A stretch of 64,000 bases of DNA from Phoma sp. XZ068 (Eukaryota; Ascomycota; Dothideomycetes; Pleosporales; Didymellaceae): assembly GCA_004835665.1 (NCBI GenBank), contig RBKR01000009.1, positions 1,364,001 through 1,428,000 on the forward strand, in the 5' to 3' direction. The notes under the pieces were generated by a model, which made no database searches, was not told where the DNA came from, and was given only the letters and a program-made list of their open reading frames with translations. This document shows, one piece after another, positions 1 through 11,130 of the stretch (its first letter is position 1; every line of letters begins with the position of its first letter). The position numbers were made by a program, and so were the translations under genes.

Positions 1-960
1 AATTGGTCGAAGAACCAGCAATAGCAAACATCAAGGACAGGATCCACATCCGTGGTGTATCAATTGATAGGGTGGTGTTGTCGGTAGCTGCGACAGACGC
101 CCGGACTTGGGCATAGGGAGAGTTGTCGGACGGGTTGCCTTTCTGATCGTGCAAGTCATCGCTGTCAGAGACATCGTCCTCGTCATCATCGTCATCGTCG
201 TCGTCGTCAATATCGATGTTGGTGCTGCTTGCCGATGACTTGGTGCTCTCGAGTAGAGGTGAGGCTCCAGCTATCGAGTTATCTAAGGCGCTGGCATTGA
301 AACGATCCTCGGAGTGAGATGCTTCCTGTCGTCCAATCTCTTCGTTGAGCGTCTTGCTGCTTCCACTTTCATCCCTCAGTCTCCGTCTCGACGCGGAGTT
401 CGTGAGAATGGGCGAGCTCCGTGCCGAACCATGATTGCTTCTCAGAGATGTGTTGGACACGGCGTTTGAAAGCTTGCTCTTCCCCTTCTTCTTGCGATGA
501 CGTGCGGCGCTGGTCACATGATCTTCCTCGGAATCATTGGGGCTCAACGAGAGTATCGGTAAGCCTCCATAGGACCCTGGATGGCATAATCAGTATGCAT
601 TTCTAGTTGTTGCAAGGCCCCTGGGCGCCCTGACTGCGCACGTTACCAGCCGTCAGGTGAGGCCTGAGCGCGGAATGCCAGGTGATTCATTAGCTTACCT
701 GTGCCCTGCGCCGGGGATGATCGCACCAGCAGCGGCGCGCGCGACATTCTCCTCTTGACGGATGGAGAAGGGTTCTCTGTGGGATGTGCTGAGAGATCAC
801 GCTCGTCATGAGATGCGGCTGTGGCTATGTTACTTGCTTTTTGGCGGAAGTCATGCAACTCGTAACTGCTGCCTGCGGGAGAGGAAGGGCCCGGGTCGTA
901 GCTCGTGTCACGAAGAACAGGCGAAGAAACGACGGGCGGGCACGACGCTTCTTCAGCCAT
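1..960 (-). CDS. OPT-family oligopeptide transporter, N-terminal part (runs off the window start)
   Basis: Proton-coupled peptide (or metal-chelate) uptake carrier of the OPT family in a cell membrane. Exon 1 is 960-699 and exon 2 starts at 576 and continues past base 1. The intron is 577-698 (GTAAGC...CCAG) and joins the frame cleanly. What is visible is the long hydrophilic N-terminal tail: Ser/Thr-rich, a Lys-rich patch (RHRKKKGKSK), a run of nine Asp encoded near 177-215, then the family-typical lead-in SPYAQVRASVAATDN..TPRMW and the start of the first membrane helix (ILSLMFAIAGS). The PYxxVRASVxxTD...RMW pattern before TM1 is what assigns the family. The catalytic body is outside the window, so substrate and intactness cannot be judged. 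The ATG at 960 is the first in frame. Confidence 0.8.
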
Positions 961-1428
961 AAATATGCCCAGGTGGGTTCGTTGGCCACAGGGGCGCGTG
1001 GCTACGTGCGCGGGTATCTCACACGAAAAGGGTTTCGTGCGAAGTCGGGGTATCAGACGATCAGATAAATCCGTAATCTTTTGATGATCTGATTAGATAA
1101 AGCCTCGGAATGCAAGCTAGTTCTAGATTTAGAGCGTGATGAGCCAATGAAGGCTGCATTTCAGGCGGGACGCATTAACGTGGAAAAGCTAGCCGGCCAT
1201 AGTTCGGTCGGCCATCAAGCAAGGTGCGGTACGGGCGGCTGCGCATCATCACGCATGTCCTGGGTCGATCGGCTGTAACCCTGCTCCTCGGGCCTGGTGA
1301 TGAGAAAATTTCAACCTGCAGAGTGCTAACATTTGCAAGTACATTTTATCGTACATTTGAAAATCATGCATGAGGGGCTAGAAGTACTGACACAGTTCGG
1401 TGTGATGTCATACGTTCTAGAACCCCAC
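961..1428. other. Intergenic region between the OPT and BCS1 genes
   Basis: Upstream region of the minus-strand transporter and 3' flank of the minus-strand BCS1 gene. I see no coding frame, RNA gene or repeat that I can support. Open frames here are short and lack family resemblance. Confidence 0.5.
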
Positions 1429-2943
1429 TTATTTTACATCTACATGTCCAGGGATGCCCACATGGCCTTCACGCTGACTGTGACCAGCGGTGAGGCCCGA
1501 GACCATGCTAATGGCTCCCTCTACATCGTCCTTGTTATACAGAAACAGACCCTGCAGCGCTGCTGTGCTCACTGAGTCGGCCAACCCCAATTCCTTGACC
1601 TTGGCCATGAATATCTGCTTCGCTTCACCGCTCGCATCGAATTCGGCGTAGAATCGATCCCATAATTGCTCGATCTGGTGCTCAGTAGCTTCACCAAGTC
1701 TTACAGTCATGTCAACTCGTCCAGGTCGCACCAGAGCCTCATCCAATCTCTCAACGTGGTTAGTCGTTAGGAAGATAATGCGCTCTTCAGCACTAGCAAC
1801 ACCATCCAGTGCGTTGAGTAGTCCAGAGAATGTCACAGAAGCGCTAGCGAAGCCGTCTGCCCCCGGGGTCTTTCGGTTCGCGAAGGCCACGTCCACGTCT
1901 TCGAGAAGTACGACAGTCCGCCGTGGCACGTTGGTCAACAGGTGATTCAGGCGGTCATCCGTCAGACCTCGTTCACTGACGTTCAGAATGGCAATGTTGA
2001 AATCCAGATGCCCTGCCACAGCTTGAATAAACGAGCTCTTGCCTGTACCTGGAGGTCCGTAGAGCAGGTAGCCTCTCCTGTACGGTATGCCGCGGTCCAG
2101 GTACCATGCGCGCGAGGAGATGAAAGCCTCCATATCTTCAACGATCCTCTCTTTTACGCCCGCCTCCAACACCACCGAGTCCAATGGGCGTTTGCGCTTC
2201 GGCAGGCCAAATGGTTGCCAGCTGGTGCCCATAGAGTTGTAGATGACCGTCTTGCCTTCTTGCGATTGCTGATACAATTGATGCGCTTCAGCGAAGATGT
2301 CCTCGAACACGCCGCGGTGGCTGTACAAAGTCGTGAGGCTGATCGTTTCAAAGGGCGTGCCATCTCGCATGTCGAAGGCATCGCGCGTACGTTGTCGGTC
2401 AACTAGCAGGAAAGCGTTCTTGTAGCGCATGAAGTGCCGGCCGGGGCCGGGTACGAAGGAGAAGTGCGCAGCGAGCGCCGGGCCGTCCTGAGGCGCTGAG
2501 GTTCGAACCTGCAGATGGTGCATGCGCGGGTCGATGCGATTGAGCACTTTCGTGAGCAGGCCTGCCGGCGCAGCTGATGCGCCGGTCGCGCGGTGAGCGC
2601 CCGTCGAATGTGCCCTGTGATACGTGGTCATCCATTGAAGGAGCCAAGGGTAGGCATCGTCGTGGCGTGTGATTTCGAGGTCGATGAGCATTCGCCGTCG
2701 TAGGAAGGCCGCGCCATGTTGGAGTCCCTTTTGTCCAGTTCGCGCTGCGACGCCTAACGCTGCAAGTCCAAAACCCTGTGGCCATTGTGAGCACACTCCA
2801 TCTCAGCGAGCCGGTTCAGGGATCGATCGTACGGCAGTGAAGAACGGGTTGCCGGTAAACTGTGAATAGAGAGAGCCGGCACTGTCGCCACCGCTCGCGG
2901 TGATTTGCTTCACCAGCTGCGATTTCGGGTCATTGGAGTCCAT
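1429..2943 (-). CDS. BCS1: Mitochondrial chaperone BCS1 (AAA ATPase, complex III assembly)
   Basis: Inner-mitochondrial-membrane AAA protein that moves the folded Rieske Fe-S protein across the membrane for insertion into cytochrome bc1. Exon 1 is 2943-2833 (37 codons), the intron 2832-2776 (57 bp, contains an in-frame TGA, so it must be spliced), and exon 2 2775-1429, giving 485 aa, close to the yeast length. The N-terminus (GNPFFTA-GFGLAALG) is the BCS1-type membrane/import segment. Next come the BCS1_N domain (RRRMLIDLEI, SMGTSWQPFG, LDSVVL) and the AAA module with Walker A GPPGTGKSS at about residue 275, Walker B VVLLEDVD near 322, sensor TTNH and the arginine region RPGRVDM. Start chosen because exon 1 supplies the conserved NPFF segment. 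It is head-to-head with the RRM gene, with 425 bp between the two ATGs. Confidence 0.95.
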
Positions 2944-3368
2944 GAGTTCGAGATGCACGTCACAAAAACTTTAGAAAGCGCGGATCGCACTAGGCCTCGG
3001 AAGGAACAGCTGTGCGCCACGTGCGGTTTGGGTATGTTGCACATCAAGAACTTCGCTTGCGTCAAGCCTTGCTCAGCATCTTGTGCATTGCATGTCAGGG
3101 TCAGTAAACTGTGTTCCGATGATAGTGGTTGCTGTGCACAGTCAAGTCAAGTGGAGTGGGAATGACTGCATCTGCCCGTCGCGTCGCGTCTCCCCAGCAA
3201 AAGTGGGGCATCACCGCAGCTGCGCCCAAGCTCCTTCCCCAGACTGATATCAACCAAACAGTCAGCCAAGAGCAGTCCTTCAGCCTTCTCTATGTCGTCC
3301 CGTGTGCTTCTCACAAATCTTGCGAAAAGGCGTCTTCAGCCTCCAGCTTTCTTCTCGTCCTATACAAG
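2944..3368. promoter_or_regulatory. Shared upstream region of BCS1 (minus) and RRM gene (plus)
   Basis: The two start codons point away from each other across 425 bp, so this interval must hold both promoters. I see no recognisable TATA box or known factor site that I would defend. Confidence 0.5.
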
Positions 3369-4915
3369 ATGTCCACCGTCACCATAAGCCGGGCTTACTT
3401 CGATGCTCTTCTTCGAAGGTGAGAAATAAGCCAAAGCCAAAGCCAAAGCCTTGTGATTTGCTAACAACTTGAAAACAGAGCCCAGTTTGTAAGTCGACTC
3501 CCCGCTAGGCAAATACATTCCAACATACTGAGGCACCCGCAGCACAGTTCCGGGCATGAGTTCGAGCTTGCTCCCGATCTGCTGAGCAATGTCACTATCT
3601 CAAAGGCGGAGCATGATGACCTAGTAAGCCTGTATTCTTGGATCCACTCACGCTTTGTTGCAGTCCTCCACTATGCTCAGCCTTGTTTCGCTCTTATGCG
3701 AGCTTTTGGGAAACCTGCTAACGAATGTCAGCGACAACGCAGTCGAGACTATGGTACGTCCTCCGGATGTTGCCGCAAGCCCTCAGTTCAATTATTTGAT
3801 GCTGATCAGCTCTAGCCCTGATCAAGAGCGCTCTATTCCGTGGAGGATTGACGACGGATACTCTGAACACACTTCTAGCTGGCCAAAGCGATGTCACCGA
3901 CGCCGATCCTGCACTATACGAGTACAGCCCTGAGCCGTCCTTTGTGAGGACTGGAATGGACCCTTTCGCTACGAGAGGATCCCACGATAATGAGGTCTTG
4001 TCCTCCACAGACGATGCTGAAATTGGCAGTGACCGGCTCAATCTGCTTTGTGCTCGACGCTTGCATCGAGCCTACAGCAACGGCCAGACTGAGTCTTGCG
4101 TGGATAATTACTCGGAGGTGGGCGAGGATGAACACAAGCAAGAGCATAGACGTTGCGGACGCATCCCGGTTTATGACCAGCGTACCGTTCTCATTACCAA
4201 CCTTGCGGATCGTACTACACACAAAGACATCGCTGATGTGGTTCGTGGAGGACAACTGCTCGACATCTTCCTCCGCAACGACCGCTCTGCTGCGGTATCC
4301 TTCGTAGCAGGTGCTGGTGAGTTTTTGGCATACGTCAAGCGCAACGACATCTATCTACACGCTAAACGTGTACGTAATGTATACTGAAAATTCACATATC
4401 CAAGGCTAACATGCCATTAGCTTGAATTCCGCTGGGCTGATCGCCAGTTTCACGTCCCACCTCATATCGCCAACAAGATCGCTAGCGGAGCATCGAGGAA
4501 TTTCATTGTCCGCGGTGTGGCTGACAGGGTTACTGAAGAGCAGATCCGAGATCACCTCGATCATATCCACAATCTTGTTGTTATTGATATTCACTTCCAG
4601 AATGGCGACGCTTACATCTCGACCAACTCGATTCACAACGCACTGTTTGCCAGGACTTGCATGATGTCTCGAACGACCTATAAGGGCACGCGAATCGACT
4701 GGGCGACAGATGAGTGCGCAGCTCCGTTGCCACAGCCCAGCACGAGAGTGCGCCCACCAGTCATGCGTGTTCCATCAATGTCTCTCTCGATGACAAACAC
4801 TTATGCGCTCCTCGATGCCGGCTCGGAGATCGACTCCGACTCGCAAACTGAATCTTACATGTCCAGTACCATCCGCTTCGACCGCAATGACTGGGCGAAC
4901 GCTGCTGTAGCTTAA
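3369..4915 (+). CDS. RNA-binding protein with two RRM-like domains (fungal Nrd1-like)
   Basis: Probable cytoplasmic mRNA-binding protein. Proposed exons 3369-3418, 3479-3488 (10 nt), 3543-3623, 3681-3753, 3810-4369 and 4421-4915 give 422 aa in one continuous frame. The N-terminus has two copies of the TVTISxAxxDxLLR / NVTISKAEHDDL motif and the RDYALALIKSALFRGGLTTDTLNTLL segment that precedes the RRMs in Nrd1-type fungal proteins. RRM1 (about 195-265) carries TVLITNLAD and AAVSFV; RRM2 (about 285-360) carries NFIVRGV and DAYIST and ends YKGTRIDWATDECA. The start of exon 4 is the weak point: only the acceptor before 3681 keeps frame with exon 5. The protein is shorter than Nrd1 proteins with four RRMs, so it could be a lineage-specific relative. 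Confidence 0.7.
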
Positions 4916-5464
4916 ACATGCTATGCTCATGCTGACGGGTAAGCCCGCTAGTTGCATGCCGTGGACGTTATCCAAACTTCAAACAGCGAGAAGCGCAACG
5001 AACACTCTGTGCTGGTTTATTGTACGATCTAGAGTTGCCACTAACCACGCAAACTCTCCACGTCAACCAGTGTCATCGGTGTTTACGTCCTTTCATTCAC
5101 CATGCAACGCAGATCGAGTTTTTACTTCCTCCTTGTTTGTATGACGTTTCAGGAGCATCGATATTGCCAGTTCCTAGATACCCGTTTCCTTCGAGCCCTT
5201 TTCCTGCCCAACGATCGACTCTAGCTTAGAACGTAAATACGAATACACTCGGTTGTATAAAGTAATCTCAATGATGAATTGATCGATAACCATAATGCAG
5301 CACTAACCAATCATGCCTAAGTGGAGCTTAGCTTCGGCTGTGAGAGCTTACCCCATCTTTAAACGCGTGCACCATATCTAAACGCGAGCACCCTGCCAGA
5401 CTATCTCCACCCCGCACTACTTTTATAGATCTTGCATATCACTGTACTGGTATCAAGAAACAAA
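4916..5464. other. Intergenic region downstream of the RRM gene
   Basis: 3' flank of the RRM gene and promoter of the hydrolase gene, both on the plus strand. No convincing coding frame or RNA gene is seen. Confidence 0.5.
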
Positions 5465-6568
5465 ATGGCGTCCACTATCAAAGTTGCAGTCATCCAGTTG
5501 TACCCAAAGGCACGTTCTCTACAATATACCACCTTCCCGACCGCATACTTATACGCCCACTAGCCCTTGGACCCGGAGCACAACTTCAACAAAGCTGCAA
5601 ACTTTGTCCGCTCCGCCGCAGCTCAAGGTGCTGAGCTTGCAGTCTTGCCAGAGTATCACCTCACCAATTGGTTACCCAAAGATCCATCCTTTGCTGGTCT
5701 CTGCGACCAATGGCAGGTCTATCTTGAGAAGTATCAAGCCTTGGCAAAAGAGTGTGGAATTTGTATTGTGCCAGGGACTATAGTGGAAGGGCACAGGGGA
5801 GAAGAGAATGAGGAGGATCGATTGCTAAATGTAGCGTATTTTATAGGGAAGGAGGGGGAGGTGGTGGGGAAGTATGTCAAGAAAAACCTGTGGTACGTTA
5901 TCAATCCTTTTACTCTTTCCATCCTTACCTTTCCCTTTTCTGAATCCTTCACTTTCATGTCGAGGCATAATATCAGCTAGACGGACTATCTATTCTAACC
6001 ATACCACAGGGGCCCAGAGCGAGACCACCTAACCTCATCCACCCACGCCCCCCACGAAGTCTTCGACACGCCCATCGGAAAAGTAGGCATGCTCATCTGC
6101 TGGGACCTCGCCTTCCCCGAAGCCTTCCGCGAGCTCATCGCCTCTGGCGCAAAAATAATCATCATCCCTACCTTCTGGACGCTGAACGACTGCACCAAAG
6201 AAGGGCTCGCGCGGAACCCTGCTTCCGAGGCCCTTTTCCTAGACTCGATTCTCACCGCGCGCGCATTCGAGAACACATGCGCTGTTATTTTTGCTAATGC
6301 TGGGGGTCCTCCGGGGAAGGGGTATGCGGGGCTTAGTCAGGTTACGGTGCCGTTTGTGGGACCGCTGGCTAGGCTGGGGTCGGCGGCGGAGGGGATGGTG
6401 GTGGTGGATTTGGATTTGCAGATGTTGGAGGATGCGGAGGCGACTTATCAGGTTAGAAGTGATGTTACTAGGAGCGATTGGCATTATGAGTACAGACATT
6501 CGAGGCTGGATAATCCGCATAGTGGGGATAATGAGGGGATCAGCGGTGAGGAAGTGGGTAAGGATTAG
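5465..6568 (+). CDS. Carbon-nitrogen hydrolase (nitrilase superfamily)
   Basis: Hydrolyses a C-N bond of an amide or nitrile; the substrate cannot be told from sequence. Exons 5465-5509, 5564-5892 and 6010-6568 give 310 aa, a normal length for the superfamily. The Glu-Lys-Cys catalytic set is present: Glu in VLPEYH (about residue 45), Lys in YVKKNLW (about 121), Cys in LICWDLAFPE (about 154). VAVIQLYPK opens the first strand, as is typical. Intron 1 (5510-5563) starts with GC, not GT: only AAG|GCACGT...CACTAG|CCCTTG keeps the frame and the conserved join YPK-PLDPEHNF. Intron 2 (5893-6009) is GT-AG. It is tail-to-tail with the EthD gene. Confidence 0.9.
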
Positions 6569-6954
6569 TATGTTGGGTGTTTTGTACAGCAGATTAGGTT
6601 GTTGTTCGGCCTTGTGTTGGTTAAGGATAGTACTTCATAAGGTTTGGGTGCAATGGTATTCATTTCATGTTGCATCTACAAATTATGTGTACCGGAGCGT
6701 ACTCCTTGGACTATCAATCCAGTGGGAAAGTTATCCGAATCATGCAGTATCCCGCAGCCATTTCTCTATTCGACGCCAAAAGCCCATCATCTTGAGCACC
6801 AATAAAACGCCATGTAACCAAGCATCGGGTATTGAGTGTTACACCAAGACCCCCGGTTGTGACACCCTTAGGCCACTCCAAACGCCAGAGCAAGCCACCA
6901 AAAGCAGAACAAAGAACCAAACGCCATGCCATCTCTGTCGCCGATGTGGTCGTA
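6569..6954. other. Convergent intergenic region
   Basis: Lies between the 3' ends of the plus-strand hydrolase and the minus-strand EthD gene, so it holds both terminators and 3' UTRs. No further feature is supported. Confidence 0.5.
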
Positions 6955-7440
6955 TCAGCTCTGTTCGCTGTTGCTGGCGTCGCTGTCAGATGTGTCGGTG
7001 GTGCGTAAACAGTTTTTCATGGTTCTGGTCACGCCATGTTCGGTGGAGACGGTCTCGCCGACAACGACGACTCTTGTTTTGCCGACCTCGAGGAACCTCG
7101 TCTCGTCGGCTGCCAGGGTCGCCGCGACTTCTTTCTCGTAGACTCTCTTGTAGAATCCCTGGAAGGCTTTTTCGCTCTCAAAGGTCATCTCGGCGATGCA
7201 GTCGTAGTCGATGTCCTCGACGTCGCCGCGCAGGAGCAGCGTAGGCCGGTCTGGGTTGGCGGCGCCGCCGAAGCCTTTGCGCGTGATGCGCGCCAGGTAT
7301 TGGCGTGTGAACCTGAAGGGCCAGTTGCCGGCGCAGAGACGCTGTGCGAGGGGGATGTGGATGTTTTCGTAGTGGTGCTTGAACTCCTCTGGTGAGAGGA
7401 CAGGGTTCCGGGTGACAAAGAGGATGATGGTGTAAGTCAT
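6955..7440 (-). CDS. EthD-domain protein (dimeric alpha/beta-barrel fold)
   Basis: Single-exon protein of 161 aa. The N-terminus MTYTIILFVTRNPVLSPEEFKHHYENIHIPLAQRL is the EthD signature: a first beta strand, then SPEEFKxHYExxHxPL. Members are small ligand-binding or ring-modifying proteins, often tied to polyketide or aromatic-compound metabolism; no such cluster is visible here, so the role is open. The open frame extends upstream to 7575, but the ATG at 7440 starts exactly at the conserved first strand, so I prefer it. The C-terminal tail is Ser/Asp-rich and not conserved in the fold. Head-to-head with eIF3l. Confidence 0.8.
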   Translation of the reverse strand: MTYTIILFVTRNPVLSPEEFKHHYENIHIPLAQRLCAGNWPFRFTRQYLARITRKGFGGAANPDRPTLLLRGDVEDIDYDCIAEMTFESEKAFQGFYKRVYEKEVAATLAADETRFLEVGKTRVVVVGETVSTEHGVTRTMKNCLRTTDTSDSDASNSEQS

Positions 7441-8041
7441 TGCGAGGACCGTCACGGCAGCAGGCAAGGTCACGGTCAGAGTGTAAAGGTGAGATTGAGG
7501 CTTAAAGATTGTTGTTATGGAGGGCAAGGCTGGACTTATATGGGGGTTGAGGCAGTTCTGACAGCGGGTATGCACTTCCAGAAGTCCTGTGGAAGACGCG
7601 GAGGCTTATAAGTTTGCTGGTTCAGCGGGCAGACGAGCCAGCGCCCGCCCTAGGCGTGCGCAACGTCTCCGAAGGGACTGATGATGCGACGATGAGCAGG
7701 CGGAGGTTGCAGGATCTCTCTCCGCGCGCACGACACAGGTGGGAGGGCCGCTCGCCAGGGCACGACCACGCCGAACAGAGGCATCAGACGTCCATGGCGG
7801 ATCGGCACGATTCAGGCATGAAACACGGCCGGCGCGCTGCGATTGGCCGGCTCGCGGACGAGCAGAGGCCAGTGCCGGGCAGCGCGAGCCCCTCCAGGCG
7901 GCGCTAAGCAACGCACTTTCCTTTCGAATTATCGAATTCTCAGCGCGGGGACCTCATCGCCCACGACGCCGACGCCCAGCACCCTCGCCGCCGCTCTGCC
8001 CGCAGCACACCCGGTCGCCCAGCACACACGACCGCATCACC
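7441..8041. promoter_or_regulatory. Shared upstream region of the EthD gene and eIF3l
   Basis: A 601-bp divergent interval. Its right half is GC-rich, in keeping with a housekeeping promoter for eIF3l. Long open frames here are composition artefacts. No specific site is called. Confidence 0.45.
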
Positions 8042-9539
8042 ATGAGCCGGTTCCAGGACGGCTCCGACGCCGACGAGGAGGTCATGGCCGCCGAGTACGG
8101 CGCGCAGGTGCAGTACGACGGCATGGAGGAGCTCGACCGCATGCACTCGATCGGCAGCAACCAGGACATCCACGCCCAGCTGCAGGCCGCCGCCACGCCG
8201 CTCGAGTTCCAGGCGACGCTGGAGACCAAGTTTGCCAGCTACGACAACTACTGCAACCTGTTCCACTACATCCTCAACTCGGACGGGCCCGTCGACCTCG
8301 AGGTCCCCAACGTAAGCACGCGCCTGGCGCCGCCAGAGGCTATATGAGCGCCGCAGCTGACACGCGCAGTACTACTGGGCATGGGACGTCATCGACGAGT
8401 TCATCTACCAGTTCAACAGCTTCTGCAGCTACCGCCAGAAGGTCGCCCTCAAGAACGACAACGCCGACGAGATCCAGCTGCTGCGCGAGAACCCCAACAC
8501 CTGGGGCTGCTACAGCGTCCTCAACGTCCTGTACTCGCTCATCCAGCGCTCGCAGATCAACGAGCAGCTCGCCGCCATGAAGCGCGGCGAGGACTCGAAC
8601 CTGTATGCCGGCGAGTACGGCCAGCGCCCCCTGTACAAGATGCTGGGCTACTTCTCCATCATCGGGCTGCTGCGCGTCCACTGCCTGCTGGGCGACTTCA
8701 GCCTCGCCCTCAAGACCCTCGACGACATCGAGCTCAACAAGAAGGCCCAGTTCGCCCGCGTCATGGCCGCCCACTTCACCACATACTACTATGTCGGTTT
8801 CTCCTACATGATGATGCGCCGCTACACCGATGCCATCCGCATGTTCTCCCACATCCTCGTCTACGTCTCGAGGACCAAGAACTTCCAGAAGAACGCCCAG
8901 TACGACTCCATCACCAAGAAGAACGACCAGATGTACGCACTCGTCGCCATCTGCGTTGCCTTCCAGCCCACAAGGCTCGATGACACCATCCACACCGCCC
9001 TGCGCGAGAAGTACGGCGAGCAGTTCAACAAGCTGCAGCGCGGTGGCCCCGAGTCGCTCCCCCTGTTCGAGGAGCTGTTCCGCACCGCTTGCCCCAAGTT
9101 CATCAGCCCCACACCGCCCGACTTTGACAACCCGGAGGTCAACATTGACCCCGTCGAGCACCACCTCCGCATCTTCATGGACGAGGTCAAGAACAACATG
9201 ATGTCCCCCACCGTCAAGAGCTACCTGAAGCTGTACACCACCATGGACCTGAAGAAGCTCGCCGGTTTCCTCGAGGTCGAGCCCGAGAAGCTGAGGTGCT
9301 GGTTGCTCGTCAACAAGCAGAGGAACAGGCAAATCAGGTGGAACGAGGGCGGCCTCTTGGAGGGCGATGTTGTCTCCGCTGGCGACCTTGACTACGCCAT
9401 GGAGGGTGTAAGTGTAAACAAATCTGAGTCATTGCACCACGTGACTAACACTAACCAGGATCTCATCCACGTCTCCGAGGCAAAGGTTGGCCGGAAACTC
9501 GTCGACTGGTACCTCAGGAATTTGGCTCGCACTTACTAG
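8042..9539 (+). CDS. Eukaryotic translation initiation factor 3 subunit L
   Basis: Component of the eIF3 scaffold that binds the 40S ribosome and organises the pre-initiation complex in the cytoplasm. Exons 8042-8311, 8370-9407 and 9459-9539 give 462 aa; all junctions are GTAAGN...CAG and in phase. Recognisable eIF3l stretches include YDNYCNLFHYILNSD, YYWAWDVIDEFIYQFNSFCSYR, the TPR-like helices in the middle (YYYVGFSYMMMRRYTDAIRMFSHIL) and the C-terminal PCI region (LKLYTTMDLKKLAGFLEVEPEKLR). The acidic N-terminus (DGSDADEEVMAAEYGAQVQYDG) is short. Codons are strongly C-ending, as in highly expressed fungal genes. A 330-codon antisense frame is only a shadow of this bias. Confidence 0.95.
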
Positions 9540-10326
9540 AGAGGGACACGACACGGGAGGTATTCAGCGATATCCTTGGCCAAATCGAGATAGAGCATCC
9601 GGCTTGGAGTTGGGGTTTACGGCATTCTGGAAAAGCATTTCTGCGGATAATTGAGCGAACAGCTCAGCGGATCAATGAAACGATAGGGTCACAGGTGCTT
9701 CGAGCTCTGCTGCAGGCCATGCCACCACCGCATGCGTGGAAGCAGAGTGGTGGAAGGTGACGAAAGCACCGCGTCCAGAGGCGCAGAGGGTGGGCAGTAG
9801 AAGTTTGATGATACATGCGTCAATGAACAAATCACACTTGAGCGTATTGCAATTTGCTAGCTGTATGTGGAATGGCTGTGTCACATTAACGAGTGCCTTG
9901 CTCGCCTCAGGGTGCTGACTGGGCTATCCACGCAACGTCAAGAACACGTCTACTCGACCAGCGCCGTCAAAACAAGCTTTGGTGGATAAGTGCAAGGTCC
10001 GGGGGTATTGCAGTGTCACTTTACGGCGCTTGACACTCCTATACAACATGGGCTCGGTCTTCAGTTGATGCAGCCTGCCCCTCATCGGTCGCTCCTGCTT
10101 GCGCTGAACCCCTCTCTCGTTCAACGACACCGCCTTAATTCACGAACAACGACGCGTACCTCACCCGTCCTCCGTTCACAACACGCCACGAGCTCAATCG
10201 CGTCTCGACAACATCCATCCTTGTTATCAGTCCGCGACTCGTCACGCGGGGTAGATAACGGTCACCTCTCCTCGCGACACCAAAGAGCATAAGAGAAGAC
10301 CGCACGCAGTGCACTACACACACAAC
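9540..10326. other. Intergenic region downstream of eIF3l
   Basis: 3' flank of eIF3l and upstream region of the Ser-rich protein. Nothing else with support was found on either strand. Confidence 0.5.
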
Positions 10327-11130
10327 ATGGCTCCAGACTTGAACTCAGTCCCGGTATCACCGCGTCCCAGTGTCACAAGCAACCCCTCGCACACACAAGC
10401 TGGCACGTCAAGCTCGCGCCAGAACTCCACTCCAGCCTCTCGACGCGCCTCCCAAATCTACCCCATGAGCCCGCCGCCTCTCCCTCTGGCCTCTCCAAAC
10501 GGCACACTTCCACCGGTATTCCACACCCACGCCTTTCCACCGCTGTCGCCCAGCCTACCCAGCGCCGATGCAGGCCACATCCCTATGCGGCACCCACGCC
10601 CCATGACGGCCGCCGAGATGCACCTCGAGCTCGAGAAGGAACAAGAAGCCGTTGTCAACCGTCTCACGCGCGAGCTCTCTGCTCTCCGCGCACACTCGGC
10701 CTCCGTAGCTTCCACCACCTCCTCCATCGCATCGAACGCGCTCCTCGACGTCACAGACCCGGCAGGCAGTGCCGCACACTCCGGCGCCCCGCTGCAAGGA
10801 GCCACACACCCCACATCCTCACGGCGGCACCGCAGTAGCAGCAGCGTGTCGCGGAGTGGGCTGCCGATGGGGGTGCACAGTATTCCACAGAGTCAGAGGC
10901 ATAGCATTAGTAGTCAGCAGGGGCAGGGTGGCGTGGAGATGAGGAGAAGTAGCAGCATTGTTAGCACGCCCAGGTACGAGGAGGTGGCGCTGCAGAGGGC
11001 AGAGCTGGAGGAGGTGAAGAGGGAGAATGAAGTGTTGAAGCAGAGGATCAGGGAGCTGGAGAGGGCGATCAGGGGTGGAGAGGAGGGGGCGCGGGGGAGA
11101 AGTGGTGCGCCTGCGGGAGGAGGCTCATAA
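10327..11130 (+). CDS. Ser/Pro-rich protein with C-terminal coiled coil, conserved-fungal type
   Basis: Single-exon 267-aa protein starting at the ATG with context CACAACATGGC; an upstream in-frame ATG at 10309 is possible. Low-complexity Ser/Pro/Thr regions cover residues 1-75. A conserved-looking block follows: RHPRPMTAAEMHLELEKEQEAVVNRLTRELSALR (about 88-121, heptad pattern), then Ser-rich spacer. The C-terminus has a second coiled coil (ALQRAELEEVKRENEVLKQRIRELERAI). Such proteins are widespread in filamentous ascomycetes without assigned function. The two coiled coils suggest a scaffold or dimer; this is inference. No signal peptide or membrane segment. Confidence 0.65.
   Translation: MAPDLNSVPVSPRPSVTSNPSHTQAGTSSSRQNSTPASRRASQIYPMSPPPLPLASPNGTLPPVFHTHAFPPLSPSLPSADAGHIPMRHPRPMTAAEMHLELEKEQEAVVNRLTRELSALRAHSASVASTTSSIASNALLDVTDPAGSAAHSGAPLQGATHPTSSRRHRSSSSVSRSGLPMGVHSIPQSQRHSISSQQGQGGVEMRRSSSIVSTPRYEEVALQRAELEEVKRENEVLKQRIRELERAIRGGEEGARGRSGAPAGGGS

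Noticed and set aside
2490..2520. GGTTCGAACCT, a tRNA B-box-like string
   Set aside because: Inside the BCS1 coding sequence with no A box or cloverleaf around it.
3655..3933. Plus-strand frame through the RRM gene starting MLQSSTMLSL
   Set aside because: Wrong frame for exon 4; only the alternative frame (CFALMRAFGKPANEC, then RDYALAL) joins to the conserved KSALFRGGL segment.
6291..7244. 317-codon plus-strand frame with Arg/Trp-rich translation
   Set aside because: Overlaps the hydrolase in another frame and runs antisense into the EthD gene; composition is unlike a protein.
8340..9332. 330-codon minus-strand frame
   Set aside because: Exact antisense of eIF3l; produced by strong C-ending codon bias of the real gene.
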